Assembly: GCF_024105635.1 (NCBI RefSeq)
Contig: NZ_WYDQ01000001.1
Location: 248,001-312,000, forward strand
Direction: 5' to 3'
Source: Oceanicola sp. 502str15
GTDB taxonomy: Bacteria; Pseudomonadota; Alphaproteobacteria; Rhodobacterales; Rhodobacteraceae
Length of the DNA stretch: 64,000 bases
Position 1 is the first letter of the stretch, and each line of letters opens with the position of its first letter. Positions 36,967-45,338 of this stretch are shown one piece after another. Below the pieces are notes generated by a model that saw only the letters and a program-made list of their open reading frames with translations, was not told where the DNA came from and did not search any database. The position numbers were made by a program, and so were the translations under genes.

Positions 36967-37763
36967 GCTGCCTTTTCTAGCAGACGGCGGAAGAGCGCGG
37001 TAAGGGCAAAGATCACCGCTGCGGTGCACACGATCGTCGGGCCGGTCGGGCTGTCCCACGCGTAGGAGAGGCGCAGTCCGCCGAGGGCGGAGATCGCGGC
37101 GAAGACGACGGCGAGGGCGGCCATGGCCTCGGGTGTGCGGGTCAGCGGGCGGGCGGCGGCGGCGGGCAGGATCAGCAGTGCGGTGATGAGCAGCGCCCCG
37201 ACGACCTTGATGGCCACGGCCACGGTGAGTGCGAGGGCGAAGACGAGCACGAGGTTCTCGCGGCGCGGGTTGAGGCCGGAAGCGCGGGCGAGGTCGGGCG
37301 AGATGATCGACAGCAGCAGCGCCTGCCAGCGCCAGAGCAGCGCCGCAGAGACAAGCGCGGCTCCGGCCCAGATGAGGCCGACATCCATGCGCGAGACTGA
37401 GAGGATGTCGCCGAAGAGATAGGCCTCGAGGTCGAGCCGCGCCCCGCCGGGGATGAGCGACACCGCCAGCAGGCCGGCGGCAAGGGCCGAATGGGCGAGG
37501 GCGCCGAGCAGGGTGTCGGTGCCGGTGCGCCGCCCGGAGAGGGTGGTGATCGCGAGGCCCATGGCGAGGGTGGTGGCGGTGACGCCGACGAGGATGGACA
37601 CCTCGAATCCCAGCGACAGGGCAACGCCGAGCAGGGCCGAGTGGGCGGTGGCATCGCCGAAGTAGGCCATGCGGCGCCAGAGGACGAAGCAGCCCAGCAG
37701 GGCGGCGACAAGCGCCACTCCGAGCCCGGCGAGGGCGGCGCGGATCAAGAAATCATCGAGCAT
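36963..37763 (-). CDS. znuB: Zinc ABC transporter permease
   Basis: A 266-residue inner-membrane permease of the Zn/Mn ABC importer (FecCD-like ABC-3) family, with about eight helices. MLDDFLIRAALAGLGVALVAALLGCFVLWRRMAYFGDATAHSALLG is the typical opening; the ATPase-coupling region is near SPDLARASGLNPRRENL. The first 11 bases overlap the end of znuC. It should form the channel with ZnuC and a periplasmic ZnuA, but no znuA gene is in the window. Confidence 0.92.
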   Translation of the reverse strand: MLDDFLIRAALAGLGVALVAALLGCFVLWRRMAYFGDATAHSALLGVALSLGFEVSILVGVTATTLAMGLAITTLSGRRTGTDTLLGALAHSALAAGLLAVSLIPGGARLDLEAYLFGDILSVSRMDVGLIWAGAALVSAALLWRWQALLLSIISPDLARASGLNPRRENLVLVFALALTVAVAIKVVGALLITALLILPAAAARPLTRTPEAMAALAVVFAAISALGGLRLSYAWDSPTGPTIVCTAAVIFALTALFRRLLEKAA

Positions 37764-38580
37764 TTTCGCGGTCTTGCGGGGCTGTGGCGGGGGTGTGGGC
37801 GTGGGGATCATGCCCGGCGTGGTCATGCCCGGAGTGATCTTGGTGATCATGGTGATCATGATCATGGTGGTGGTGGGCGTGGTCGTGCTCGTGGCGGTAG
37901 AGCGCCAGCGCGCCGCCGGTGCCGTCTCCGAAGAGGGCGCGGTATTCGGCGGAGTTGCGCACCACCTCGGGGGTGCCTTCGCAGCAGACATGGCCGTTGA
38001 GGCAGATCACCCGGTCTGAGGCGCTCATGACCACGTGCAGCTCGTGGCTGACCATGACGACGGCGCAGCCGATGGTGTCGCGCAGCTCTTCGATCTGGCG
38101 GTAGAAGGCGGCCTGTCCGGGCTGGTCGAGGCCTTGGGTCGGCTCGTCGAGCAGGAGGATCTGGGGCTCGCAGAGCAGGGCGCGGGCGAGCAGCACGCGC
38201 TGGAGCTGGCCGCCGGAGAGGTTGGCAAGCTGGCGGCCCTGCAGGTGGGCGACGCCGGTGTGCTCGAGCGCCCGTGTGCGGGCCTCGGCGGCGATCCGGC
38301 GGGGCAGCGACAGAAAGCGGGCGACGGTGATCGGCAGAGTCGGGTCGAGCGCGAGCTTCTGGGGCACGTAGCCGATGCGCAGGCCGGGCGTGCGGGTGAC
38401 GCGGCCCGTGGCGGGGCGCAGCTCGCCGATGAGGGCTTGCAGGAAGCTGGTCTTGCCCGAGCCGTTGGGGCCGACGATGGTGGTGATCTCGCCGGGCACG
38501 AAACGGGCGGAGACGCCGGACAGGATGGTTTGGCCGTCGCGGGTGAGGCTGAGGTTTTCGGCGGTGATGAGGGCGCTCAT
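37753..38580 (-). CDS. znuC: Zinc ABC transporter ATPase with His-rich tail
   Basis: A 275-residue ATPase. GPNGSGKTS near residue 38 is Walker A, LSGGQLQRVLLARAL the ABC signature, LLLDEPTQGLD Walker B and the switch His is in VSHELH. After about residue 230 a tail carries 17 His among some 33 residues, mixed with Asp. It likely buffers or senses cytoplasmic zinc, since this subunit faces the cytoplasm. ATG 38580 overlaps the zur stop by ATGA, and its 3' end overlaps znuB. Confidence 0.94.
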   Translation of the reverse strand: MSALITAENLSLTRDGQTILSGVSARFVPGEITTIVGPNGSGKTSFLQALIGELRPATGRVTRTPGLRIGYVPQKLALDPTLPITVARFLSLPRRIAAEARTRALEHTGVAHLQGRQLANLSGGQLQRVLLARALLCEPQILLLDEPTQGLDQPGQAAFYRQIEELRDTIGCAVVMVSHELHVVMSASDRVICLNGHVCCEGTPEVVRNSAEYRALFGDGTGGALALYRHEHDHAHHHHDHDHHDHQDHSGHDHAGHDPHAHTPATAPQDRENAR

Positions 38581-39077
38581 GGGCGCGGTCCGGGCCCGGT
38601 GGCGGCGGGGCGGCACTGGGGGCAGAGGCCACGGGCCTCGACAACGGCGTCCTCCACGGCAAAGCCCGCCCCGGCGGCGTCATCGGCCAGCGGGGCCTCG
38701 GAGGAGAGCGCCTCGGCCACGCGGCCGCAGTCGCGGCAGATCAGGAAGGCCGCGCCATGGCCTTCGGCGGCCTCGGGATGGGCGCAGGCGACATAGGCGT
38801 TCAGGCGCTCGATGCGGTGGGCAAAGCCTTGTTCGGTCAGGAAATTCAGGGCGCGATAGGCGACGGGGGGCTTGTCGCCCAGGCCTTCGGCGGCGAGGCG
38901 TTCGAGCAGGTCGTAGGCGCCAAGGGCCTTGTGGCTTTCGAGCAGGATCTCGAGCGCGCGGCGGCGCAGGGGCGTGAGCCGGGCGCCGCGTTCGGCGCAG
39001 GCGGCCTCGGCGGCGGCGAGGGCGGTGGAGACGCAGGCGTGGTGGTCATGCGGCGCAAAGCCGGTGGGGTCGGACAT
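38577..39077 (-). CDS. zur: Zinc uptake regulator, Fur family
   Basis: A 166-residue repressor. The DNA-binding domain spans about 20-85 (RLTPLRRRALEILLESHKALGAYDLLERL, PPVAYRALNFL), and the dimerisation domain has the structural zinc pairs CRDC and CPQC. HDHHAC at residues 10-15 adds possible zinc ligands. Position at the head of znuCB identifies it as Zur rather than Fur. A palindrome 14 bases upstream of the ATG is its likely operator, giving autoregulation with zinc. Confidence 0.92.
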   Translation of the reverse strand: MSDPTGFAPHDHHACVSTALAAAEAACAERGARLTPLRRRALEILLESHKALGAYDLLERLAAEGLGDKPPVAYRALNFLTEQGFAHRIERLNAYVACAHPEAAEGHGAAFLICRDCGRVAEALSSEAPLADDAAGAGFAVEDAVVEARGLCPQCRPAATGPGPRP

Positions 39078-39090
39078 GGGTGAGCCGTTA

Positions 39091-39100
39091 TGTTATAACA
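39091..39100. promoter_or_regulatory. Probable Zur box of the zur-znuC-znuB operon
   Basis: TGTTATAACA is a perfect 10-bp palindrome 14 bases upstream of the zur ATG; it agrees with the TGTTATA-type core of Zur sites known in proteobacteria. It could also overlap the -10 element of the operon promoter. Confidence 0.65.
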
Positions 39101-39172
39101 GACTGTGGTTCTAGCGCGGCCCACCACCGGGCGCAAGGTGGCGTGGCCCGTGGCCGATGACCGGCCAGCGGC

Positions 39173-39616
39173 TCAGGCGGCGGTGTCGAGCCAGATGGTG
39201 ATGGGGCCGTCATTGACGAGGGCCACCTTCATGTCGGCGGCAAAGCGGCCACGCTGGACCGGGATACCAAGCCCGGCGAGCGAGGTTGCAAAGTGCTCGT
39301 AGAGGGCGCGGCCCTGCTCGGGGGCGGCGGCGGTGGAGAAGCCGGGGCGGTTGCCGCGGCGGGTGTCGGCGGCGAGGGTGAACTGGCTGACGACGAGCGC
39401 GGCGCCGCCCACATCGGTCAGCGCCCGGTTCATCTTGCCCGCCTCGTCCTGAAAGATCCGCAGCTTGGCGACCCGGGCGGCCAGCTTTTCGGCCTCGGCC
39501 TCGGTATCGCCCTCCATCGCGCAGACCAGCACCAGCAGGCCCGGCCCGATCTCGGAAATCCGTTCGCCCTCGACGGTGACGGAGGCCTCCAGCACCCGTT
39601 GCAGCAGCGCCCTCAT
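39173..39616 (-). CDS. dtd: D-aminoacyl-tRNA deacylase
   Basis: A 147-residue proofreading enzyme that removes D-amino acids and glycine from mischarged t[21 protein letters not shown], the SQFTL motif near residue 77 and [12 protein letters not shown] at the end are family signatures; the last replaces the cross-subunit Gly-cisPro motif region of the dimer. ATG 39616 overlaps the kinase stop (ATGA), so it is cotranscribed with the sugar kinase. Confidence 0.94.
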   Translation of the reverse strand: MRALLQRVLEASVTVEGERISEIGPGLLVLVCAMEGDTEAEAEKLAARVAKLRIFQDEAGKMNRALTDVGGAALVVSQFTLAADTRRGNRPGFSTAAAPEQGRALYEHFATSLAGLGIPVQRGRFAADMKVALVNDGPITIWLDTAA

Positions 39617-40539
39617 GCCAGTTCGGCGGCCCAGGGCGGGTTGGCCCCGGCGCGTTGCACGGTCACGGCGGCGGCGCGGGTGCCGAGGCGGAGCGCGTCG
39701 ATCACCACCTCCTTGGGCAGACCCTCGGCCAGCGCCTTCTTGGAGAGCGCCCCGGCGCGGTCGAGCCCGGCCAGCACCCCGGCGTTGAAGGTGTCGCCCG
39801 CGCCGACGGTATCGACCACCTCGACCCGCTCGGCCAGCACGGTATGCGCCCCGGAGGCGAGGTAGGCGGTGACGCCCTTGGCGCCCTCGGTGACGCAGAT
39901 CATCTTTGGCCCCTTGGCCAGCAGCTCCTCGGCATGGGCGGCGGGGTCGGCATCGCCGAACATCCAGCGCAGGTCTTCATCGGAGAGCTTGAGAATGTCG
40001 GTATGGGCGAGCATGGCCTCGGTGCGGGCGCGATACTCGGCCTCGTCGGGGATGAAATCAGGGCGCACGTTCACGTCCATCATGATGAGCTTGCTCTTGG
40101 AGTGGCGCTTCATGAGGGAAAAATACGTGTCGCAGCAGGGCTTTACCGCAAGGGAGATACCGCCGAAGAACAGCGCCTTGGCGGCGCGGGGCAGGGCGGG
40201 CAGGTCGCGCACGCGGATCATGCGCCCGGCGCTGCCCTCGTCGAAGAAGGCATATTCCGCCTGCCCGTCGGTGAGGCGGACAAAGGCGAGGGTGGTGGGG
40301 CGATCGGAGCGGATCAGCAGATCGGGGGAGACCTTGGAGGCGGCGAGGCCCTCCACAAGTTGCGCGCCGAACATGTCGGTGGAGACGCCGGAGACCAGCC
40401 CGGAGGCCGAGCCGAGCCGCCCCAGCGCGATGGCGGTGTTGTAGACCGAGCCGCCGCAGACCGGCAGGAACATCGACTCGCCGGCGCTGCCGCTGCGGGG
40501 GAGCATGTCGATCAGGGCTTCGCCTGCGCAGATGATCAT
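39613..40539 (-). CDS. PfkB-family carbohydrate kinase, fructokinase-like
   Basis: A 308-residue ribokinase-fold kinase. The first PfkB motif [15 protein letters not shown] is near residue 29; the second, [17 protein letters not shown] near 243, carries the catalytic Asp and anion hole. [14 protein letters not shown] and the [12 protein letters not shown] segment fit fructokinases. The sugar is not certain. It precedes dtd with an ATGA overlap and follows the palindrome at 40643 across a 120-base gene-free gap. Confidence 0.9.
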   Translation of the reverse strand: MIICAGEALIDMLPRSGSAGESMFLPVCGGSVYNTAIALGRLGSASGLVSGVSTDMFGAQLVEGLAASKVSPDLLIRSDRPTTLAFVRLTDGQAEYAFFDEGSAGRMIRVRDLPALPRAAKALFFGGISLAVKPCCDTYFSLMKRHSKSKLIMMDVNVRPDFIPDEAEYRARTEAMLAHTDILKLSDEDLRWMFGDADPAAHAEELLAKGPKMICVTEGAKGVTAYLASGAHTVLAERVEVVDTVGAGDTFNAGVLAGLDRAGALSKKALAEGLPKEVVIDALRLGTRAAAVTVQRAGANPPWAAELA

Positions 40540-40642
40540 CGGGCGTCTCCGGGGTGTGTTACCGCTAACAATGTCTTGTTTGCATCGGCTCTAGCCGAAA
40601 GCGGGGGCAGGGCGCAAGGGCGGTGGTGCAGATGGCGCGGAT

Positions 40643-40663
40643 GGCGGGACAAGTCCCGCCCTA
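40643..40663. repeat. Dispersed palindrome, CTA-tailed, copy 4
   Basis: GGCGGGAC, AA, GTCCCGCC, CTA. On the minus strand the CTA at 40661-40663 is the TAG stop of the nucleotidyltransferase gene, as in the sirtuin gene. Confidence 0.9.
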
Positions 40664-41467
40664 GGAAAGCTCCAGCGCCAGCTCGCGGCGCAGCACATCG
40701 CGGGTGGCGGCCTCGAAATCGGCGGGCCATGGCAGTTCGAGCCGCGCATGCAGGGCCTTGGCGCGGGGCAGAAAAGCCTCGGCGATGGCGGTGTAGCCCT
40801 TGAACAGGGCGGCGCGCTCGGGGCCGGGGTAGGGCAGGTTTAGCAGCAGGGTCATGTCGGCCTCGGGGAGCAGGCGCGAGAGGTGGAGGATTCCGCCCTT
40901 CTCGGGCTCCGCGACCTCTTCGAGCATCAGATCCACCAGCATGTCGCGCAACAGGCCGAGGCCCTTGACCAGCAGCACCCATTCGCCGCGACCGGCCCCC
41001 ACATGCAGCAGGCCGAGCACGCGGAGAAACTCGAGCGTCAGCGCTGTGACCTTCTGCGGCGAGGGCGCGACGGGGCCGCGCGGCGGGGCGAGCAGGCTGT
41101 GCAGGCCCTCGGGGTCGTGCAGCGGGATGAGGGTGTTTTTGGGGCGGGCCTTGAGCGCGTCCTGTGCCACGAAGGACAGGTCGATCCGGCGCCAGTTGGA
41201 GGTGATGGCATTGATGAGCCGGCCGCCGAAATGCGCCTGCCAGTAGGCCAGCCCGGCCGTGGCCTTCAGCCAGGTTTCGAGCGCCGCCGCCACCGCCGCC
41301 TCGCCGCCCGGGTGGGCTACGGCGAGCAGGTCGATGTCGGAGAAATCGTCGGCCGAACCGCGCCCGTGGCTGCCGGCGAGAAACAGCGCATCGAGCTCTT
41401 CGGTTGACGAGAGCACTTCGGTTGCGCCACGGACGAGGGCGGCGTCGGGGTGGGAAAGCCATGTCAT
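40661..41467 (-). CDS. Nucleotidyltransferase-domain protein
   Basis: A 268-residue protein. Residues 27-47 carry the nucleotidyltransferase core FLAGSHGRGSADDFSDIDLL, with the GS loop and the metal-binding D-x-D pair. The remainder is mainly helical, as in ANT-type adenylyltransferases and uncharacterised relatives. The target (antibiotic, protein or RNA) is unknown. It lies 91 bases after the zinc-ribbon gene and shares its strand, so it may be the tail of the membrane-stress cluster. Its stop codon lies inside a palindrome. Confidence 0.8.
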   Translation of the reverse strand: MTWLSHPDAALVRGATEVLSSTEELDALFLAGSHGRGSADDFSDIDLLAVAHPGGEAAVAAALETWLKATAGLAYWQAHFGGRLINAITSNWRRIDLSFVAQDALKARPKNTLIPLHDPEGLHSLLAPPRGPVAPSPQKVTALTLEFLRVLGLLHVGAGRGEWVLLVKGLGLLRDMLVDLMLEEVAEPEKGGILHLSRLLPEADMTLLLNLPYPGPERAALFKGYTAIAEAFLPRAKALHARLELPWPADFEAATRDVLRRELALELS

Positions 41468-41558
41468 GACAGGGATTTAGGCCGCGCGCGCCGGGTTGTC
41501 ATCCGGCATCGGCGCAAAATCGCCTTGGCCGCAGACTGGCGCCGCGCGCCCCCCGGTT

Positions 41559-42665
41559 TTACTGGCTCATCGCCACGGCGTAGCCGATGCCCCCGGCCAC
41601 GATCAGGCCCAGCAGAACGGCGAAGGCGATCTTCCAGGCCGACCAGGGCCGCTCGCCCTGCACCTTGCCCGACTGGCCGTTGACCACGAAACGGTAGCTC
41701 TTGCCCTTGTACTTGTAGGCCGCCAGCCAGACCGGCAGGAGCACGTGCTTGAAGGTGATGTCGCGCATCTCGGTGGAGAGGGTGGTGATCTGCTGCTGGT
41801 CGCCACCGATGTCGAAGCGCACATCGCGGCGGATGGTGGCCTCCATGATCGCCTTTGCCTCCTCGAAGCCCTCGGGCAGCTCCACCTGATAGCCCTCGGC
41901 GCGGAAACCGGCGAGGAAATGGGGCGCGTAGGGTTCCAGCTCGGTGAGGTTCCAGGGCTGGAGGCCGTCGGTATACTTCTTGGGCAGGGATTTGGAGGCG
42001 AGCACCAGCACATCGTCGAACCAGCGGGCGACCCGGCCCTTCACCGGGGTCCATGCGATTTTGCGGACCCGCTGCTGGGTGCGCTTGCCGTCGCGCATCA
42101 CGGTTTTGGTTTCGTAGTAATAGACCCCGCGCATGCCGGTATAGCGCGACTTGGTGTCGGCGTCGTAGGTCCAGAAGGGCACGTAGATGCCCTGCATCCG
42201 GCGGCCCTTGCGGGCGTATTGCTGAAGTCCGCCGGGCGCGAACCAGAGCTTGCCGAGCCATGCGTTCATCGCGTCGCGGGCCTGTTCCTCCTTGAGCGCG
42301 AAGGGCAAAAGGCCGCGGGGCTTGATGTGGCGGTGGGTGCCGGTGTCGGTGACGATGGGGGTGGCGCAGAAGGGGCATTCGGCGGCGTGGGAGTCGGGGT
42401 CGAACTCGACCTGAGCGCCACAGCTATCGCACTGAATGACGCGGGTTTCCTCCATCTCCGCTTCGGGGAGCTGTGCGGCGAGCGCGGCCTTGTAGTCCAG
42501 CTCCTCGATGGCGGGCGGGGCCTTCGTGTCGCGCGCCTCTTCCTCGCGGTGGCCGCAATGGTCGCATTGCAGCGCGCCCGAGGCGGGATCGAAGCGCATG
42601 TCGGCGCCGCAGGCGGGGCAGGGGAAGCGGTGTTCTTCGTTGGCGGTCACGGAGGTGTCGGTCAT
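41559..42665 (-). CDS. Zinc-ribbon membrane protein, YdjG-like
   Basis: A 368-residue protein. Two zinc ribbons lie at the N-terminus: CPACG...CDHCG (16-39) and CDSCG...CPFC (79-101). The middle part (IYVPFWTYDADTKSRYTG, IAWTPVKGRVARWFDDVLV) is the conserved core of TFIIB-type-ribbon membrane proteins such as Bacillus YdjG, and a single helix (about 347-364) anchors the C-terminus. It is probably a partner of the SPFH protein two genes upstream, as YdjG and YdjI are in Bacillus. Confidence 0.85.
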   Translation of the reverse strand: MTDTSVTANEEHRFPCPACGADMRFDPASGALQCDHCGHREEEARDTKAPPAIEELDYKAALAAQLPEAEMEETRVIQCDSCGAQVEFDPDSHAAECPFCATPIVTDTGTHRHIKPRGLLPFALKEEQARDAMNAWLGKLWFAPGGLQQYARKGRRMQGIYVPFWTYDADTKSRYTGMRGVYYYETKTVMRDGKRTQQRVRKIAWTPVKGRVARWFDDVLVLASKSLPKKYTDGLQPWNLTELEPYAPHFLAGFRAEGYQVELPEGFEEAKAIMEATIRRDVRFDIGGDQQQITTLSTEMRDITFKHVLLPVWLAAYKYKGKSYRFVVNGQSGKVQGERPWSAWKIAFAVLLGLIVAGGIGYAVAMSQ

Positions 42666-42733
42666 GGAAATCGCGCTTGGGATGGAATGGGTTGGCCGCA
42701 GGTTAGGCCAAGGTGCGGGGCGGGGCTAGGGGG

Positions 42734-43204
42734 CTATCCGCGCCGCAGGCCCATGCGGGCGAGAAGGCCGTCGCGGAGGATGAACTGGTGGTAGAGCGCG
42801 GCGGCGGTATGGGCGGCGGCGGTGAGCAGGAGCAGGGTTTTCAGCAGCTCGTGCACATCGGCGGCCTCTTCCCAACGCAGGTAGAAGGCAAAGCCCCCCG
42901 ACCACGGCGTGGCGATGGCCAGCGCATAGAGCGCCCAGTGGGTCGCCTCGGCCACCCGCTTCTGCCAGGCCGGGTCGGCCTCGGGCGGGGGCGGGGCGCC
43001 GTGAAAGAGGCGCAGCACGAGGCGGGCGAGCATGAGGAAGAAGACGGTGAGGCCGAGGATGCCGTGCAGCGGCAGGGCGGCGTCGGCGGGCATGTCTTCC
43101 CAGTCGTCCATCTGGTCGGAGAGCAGGAAGGCGGCGATGATGAGGATTACCACGAGCCAGTGGAGGATGACCTGGAGGCGAGAGTAGCTGGTGGGGCGGG
43201 GCAT
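42734..43204 (-). CDS. cybB: Cytochrome b561
   Basis: A 156-residue inner-membrane diheme cytochrome with four helices (about 11-29, 44-66, 88-105, 120-140). The heme ligands are likely H15 (ILHW), H47 (PLHGILG), H89 (THWALY) and H142 (LYHQF), the CybB pattern of one His per helix. It exchanges electrons with ubiquinol, and members can serve as superoxide:quinone oxidoreductases. Its position inside the stress cluster hints at a redox input. Confidence 0.92.
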   Translation of the reverse strand: MPRPTSYSRLQVILHWLVVILIIAAFLLSDQMDDWEDMPADAALPLHGILGLTVFFLMLARLVLRLFHGAPPPPEADPAWQKRVAEATHWALYALAIATPWSGGFAFYLRWEEAADVHELLKTLLLLTAAAHTAAALYHQFILRDGLLARMGLRRG

Positions 43205-43294
43205 GGGGGCTCCTTGAAGGACGACGCCGCGCCCCCTGGGTGGGGTGCGCGGCGGATATGCTCACATGAGATCGGGGCCCAAGGCCTCCGGCCG

Positions 43295-44497
43295 TTACAC
43301 CCCGGGCGGCGGGGGTGGGGGGAGGATGGTGAAGAGTTGGGCGAGTTCGGGGATGTCGCCGGCTTTCAGCCAGCCGTCCTGCCCGGCGGTCCAGACCGTG
43401 CTGTCGCGGGTGAGGCTGCCTTCCTGCACCATGCGGCCCATGCGGGCCTTGGAGAAGGGGCCTTCGGTCGCGCCGCCCGAGGCCACGTGCCAGAGCTTTT
43501 CGACCGGCGGAGGCGGCGGCGGGGGCGGGGCGGCGTGGGTTGGCGCGGGGGCGTAGCCGGGCTGGCCGCCGGGCATGGCGGTGCCGTGGGCCGGGGTGCC
43601 CCAGGGGCCGGGCTGGGGCTGCTGGCCGTAGCCCTGCGGGTTCATCGCCTGACCCATCTGGTTGGCCATTGCCATGCCCATGCCCATGCCGAGCCCTGCG
43701 CCCATGCCATTGCCCCCCGAGGGGTTGGCGGCGGCGGCGCTCATCGCTTCGGCGGCGGCGAACTGGGTGTATTTGCCCAGATCCCCGACCACGCCCATGG
43801 AGGTGCGCTTGTCGAGCACCTCCTCGACGGCGGGGGGCAGGGAAATGTTCTCGATATAGAGTTCGGGCATGGTCATGCCGTATTCGGCCAGGGTCTTGGA
43901 GACTTCGGCCGAGATCAGCTTGCCCATGTCGGCGGTGTTGGCGGCCATGTCGAGCACCGGGATGCCGGAGCCGGCCATCACGCGGGAGGCTTCCTGCACG
44001 ATGATGTTGCGGGTCTGGAAGGTGATCTCGTCAGAGGTGAACTCGCCATCGGTGCCGACGATTTCCTGCATGAAGAGGGCCGGATCGGAGACCTTCACCG
44101 AATAGGTGCCGAAGGCGCGGATGCGGGTGGGGCCGAACTCGGGGTCGCGCAGCATGACCGGGTTCTTGGTGCCCCACTTGTTGTCATTGAAGCGGGTGGT
44201 GTTGACGAAATAGATCTCGCTCTTGAACGGCGACTGGAAGCCATGGTCCCAGTGCTGGAGCTTGGTCATGATCGGCATGTTGTTGGTTTCCAGCATGTAC
44301 ATGCCGGGGGAGAACACATCGGCCAGCTGGCCCTCGTGGATGAACACGGCGGCCTGTCCTTCGCGGACGGTCAGCTTGGCGCCATACTTGATTTCGTGCC
44401 CATAACGCTCGAAGCGCCAGACCATCGTGTCGCGGGTGTCGTCTGTCCAATGGATGACGTCGATGAATTCGCCTGAGAGAAAATCGAGAATGCCCAT
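43295..44497 (-). CDS. SPFH-domain protein with GYF-like C-terminal domain, YdjI-like
   Basis: A 400-residue protein. Residues 1-245 form the SPFH core of the YdjI/virion-core type (MGILDFLSGEFIDVIHW, REGQAAVFIHEGQLADVFSPG, GTKNPVMLRDPEFGPTRIRAFGTYS). A Gly/Met-rich stretch and a Gln/Pro-rich linker (250-335) follow, then a GYF_2-like domain (about 337-390: WHVASGGATEGPFSKARM, WTAGQDGWLKAGDI) and a Pro-rich end. SPFH proteins scaffold membrane microdomains; the GYF part may bind proline-rich partners. AGGAGG precedes the ATG. Confidence 0.9.
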   Translation of the reverse strand: MGILDFLSGEFIDVIHWTDDTRDTMVWRFERYGHEIKYGAKLTVREGQAAVFIHEGQLADVFSPGMYMLETNNMPIMTKLQHWDHGFQSPFKSEIYFVNTTRFNDNKWGTKNPVMLRDPEFGPTRIRAFGTYSVKVSDPALFMQEIVGTDGEFTSDEITFQTRNIIVQEASRVMAGSGIPVLDMAANTADMGKLISAEVSKTLAEYGMTMPELYIENISLPPAVEEVLDKRTSMGVVGDLGKYTQFAAAEAMSAAAANPSGGNGMGAGLGMGMGMAMANQMGQAMNPQGYGQQPQPGPWGTPAHGTAMPGGQPGYAPAPTHAAPPPPPPPPVEKLWHVASGGATEGPFSKARMGRMVQEGSLTRDSTVWTAGQDGWLKAGDIPELAQLFTILPPPPPPGV

Positions 44498-44579
44498 GGC
44501 GGCCTCCTGAAAAGTTAATGCGGTGACTATAGCCGAGTGCGCCGGGCTGGCCAGTGCCTATCGCGGCGGGGGCCGGGGG

Positions 44580-45338
44580 CTAGGGGTTTTGCGGCGCGGC
44601 GGGCGGCGCGAGGAAGGTGGCGCCGCTGCCCGCGTCGGGAAGGCCGAGGGCGGTGAGCAGACCGGCGGGCGGGGGATGGGGCAGGAGCACAAGGGCCGAA
44701 GGCAGATCGCGGCCCGCGCCGAGGGGCAGGAGCACCAGCGGGCCGGGGGCCTCGCGGGCGAGACTGGCAAGGGGGCTTTGCCCGGGCTCACCGATGAGGC
44801 GGTCCGTGGCCCAGTCGGCAAAGCTTTCGAGCGGCTTGTAGCGGGGCGCGATCAGCAGTGCCGGGTCGGAGGATTTGGGGGGGCGCAGGGGGCCCTGGTT
44901 CTGGAGGTGGGTGGCGAGGATCTCGCCGGTGTCGAGGATCAGGAGGGCCGGGGCCTCGGGGACGGAGCCGATGGCGCGCGGGATGGCAGGTGCTTCAGGC
45001 GGCTGGCCGAGCAGAAAGACCGGCTGGCCGTGCCACAGAAAGCTCCGCAGAAGCACAACGCCGCGGGCGATCGGCACCTGTGTCAGCGGGCGCGGGGCCT
45101 CCGGGTTGGCGCTGTAGAGGGTAGCCTCGCCCAGAACGGGGGAGAGCAGCCCGTGCACCCGGCACTCGGTGGCCTGCGCGGCGAGCGCGGGGGGAAGGCG
45201 GGTTGCGGCCTCGGCTTCGCAGTCGGTGTCGGCCCATGCGGGAAGGGCGGCGGTGAGGGAGAGGGCGGCGAGGGTGGCGCGGATCAGGGCAGATGCTGCG
45301 GCGGCAGGGCAGCGCGTGGGCTGCCCCGCTTGGATCAC
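44580..45338 (-). CDS. Exported protein of unknown function in stress cluster
   Basis: A 252-residue protein with a signal peptide of about 36 residues (LIRATLAALSLTAALPAWA), hence periplasmic or membrane-attached. Two Cys in the mature N-terminus (TDCEAE and TECRVH) may pair. The rest is rich in Ala, Leu and Pro (LLSPVLGEATLYS, APRYKPLESFADW), with no recognised domain. ATG 45338 overlaps the DUF2927 stop by ATGA, so the two are translationally coupled and probably act together. Confidence 0.75.
   Translation of the reverse strand: MIQAGQPTRCPAAAASALIRATLAALSLTAALPAWADTDCEAEAATRLPPALAAQATECRVHGLLSPVLGEATLYSANPEAPRPLTQVPIARGVVLLRSFLWHGQPVFLLGQPPEAPAIPRAIGSVPEAPALLILDTGEILATHLQNQGPLRPPKSSDPALLIAPRYKPLESFADWATDRLIGEPGQSPLASLAREAPGPLVLLPLGAGRDLPSALVLLPHPPPAGLLTALGLPDAGSGATFLAPPAAPQNP

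Noticed and set aside
37792..37900. Short tandem repeat GATCATG/GTGGTCATG near 37.8-37.9 kb as a CRISPR-like or regulatory repeat
   Set aside because: It is simply the coding sequence of the His/Asp-rich ZnuC tail.
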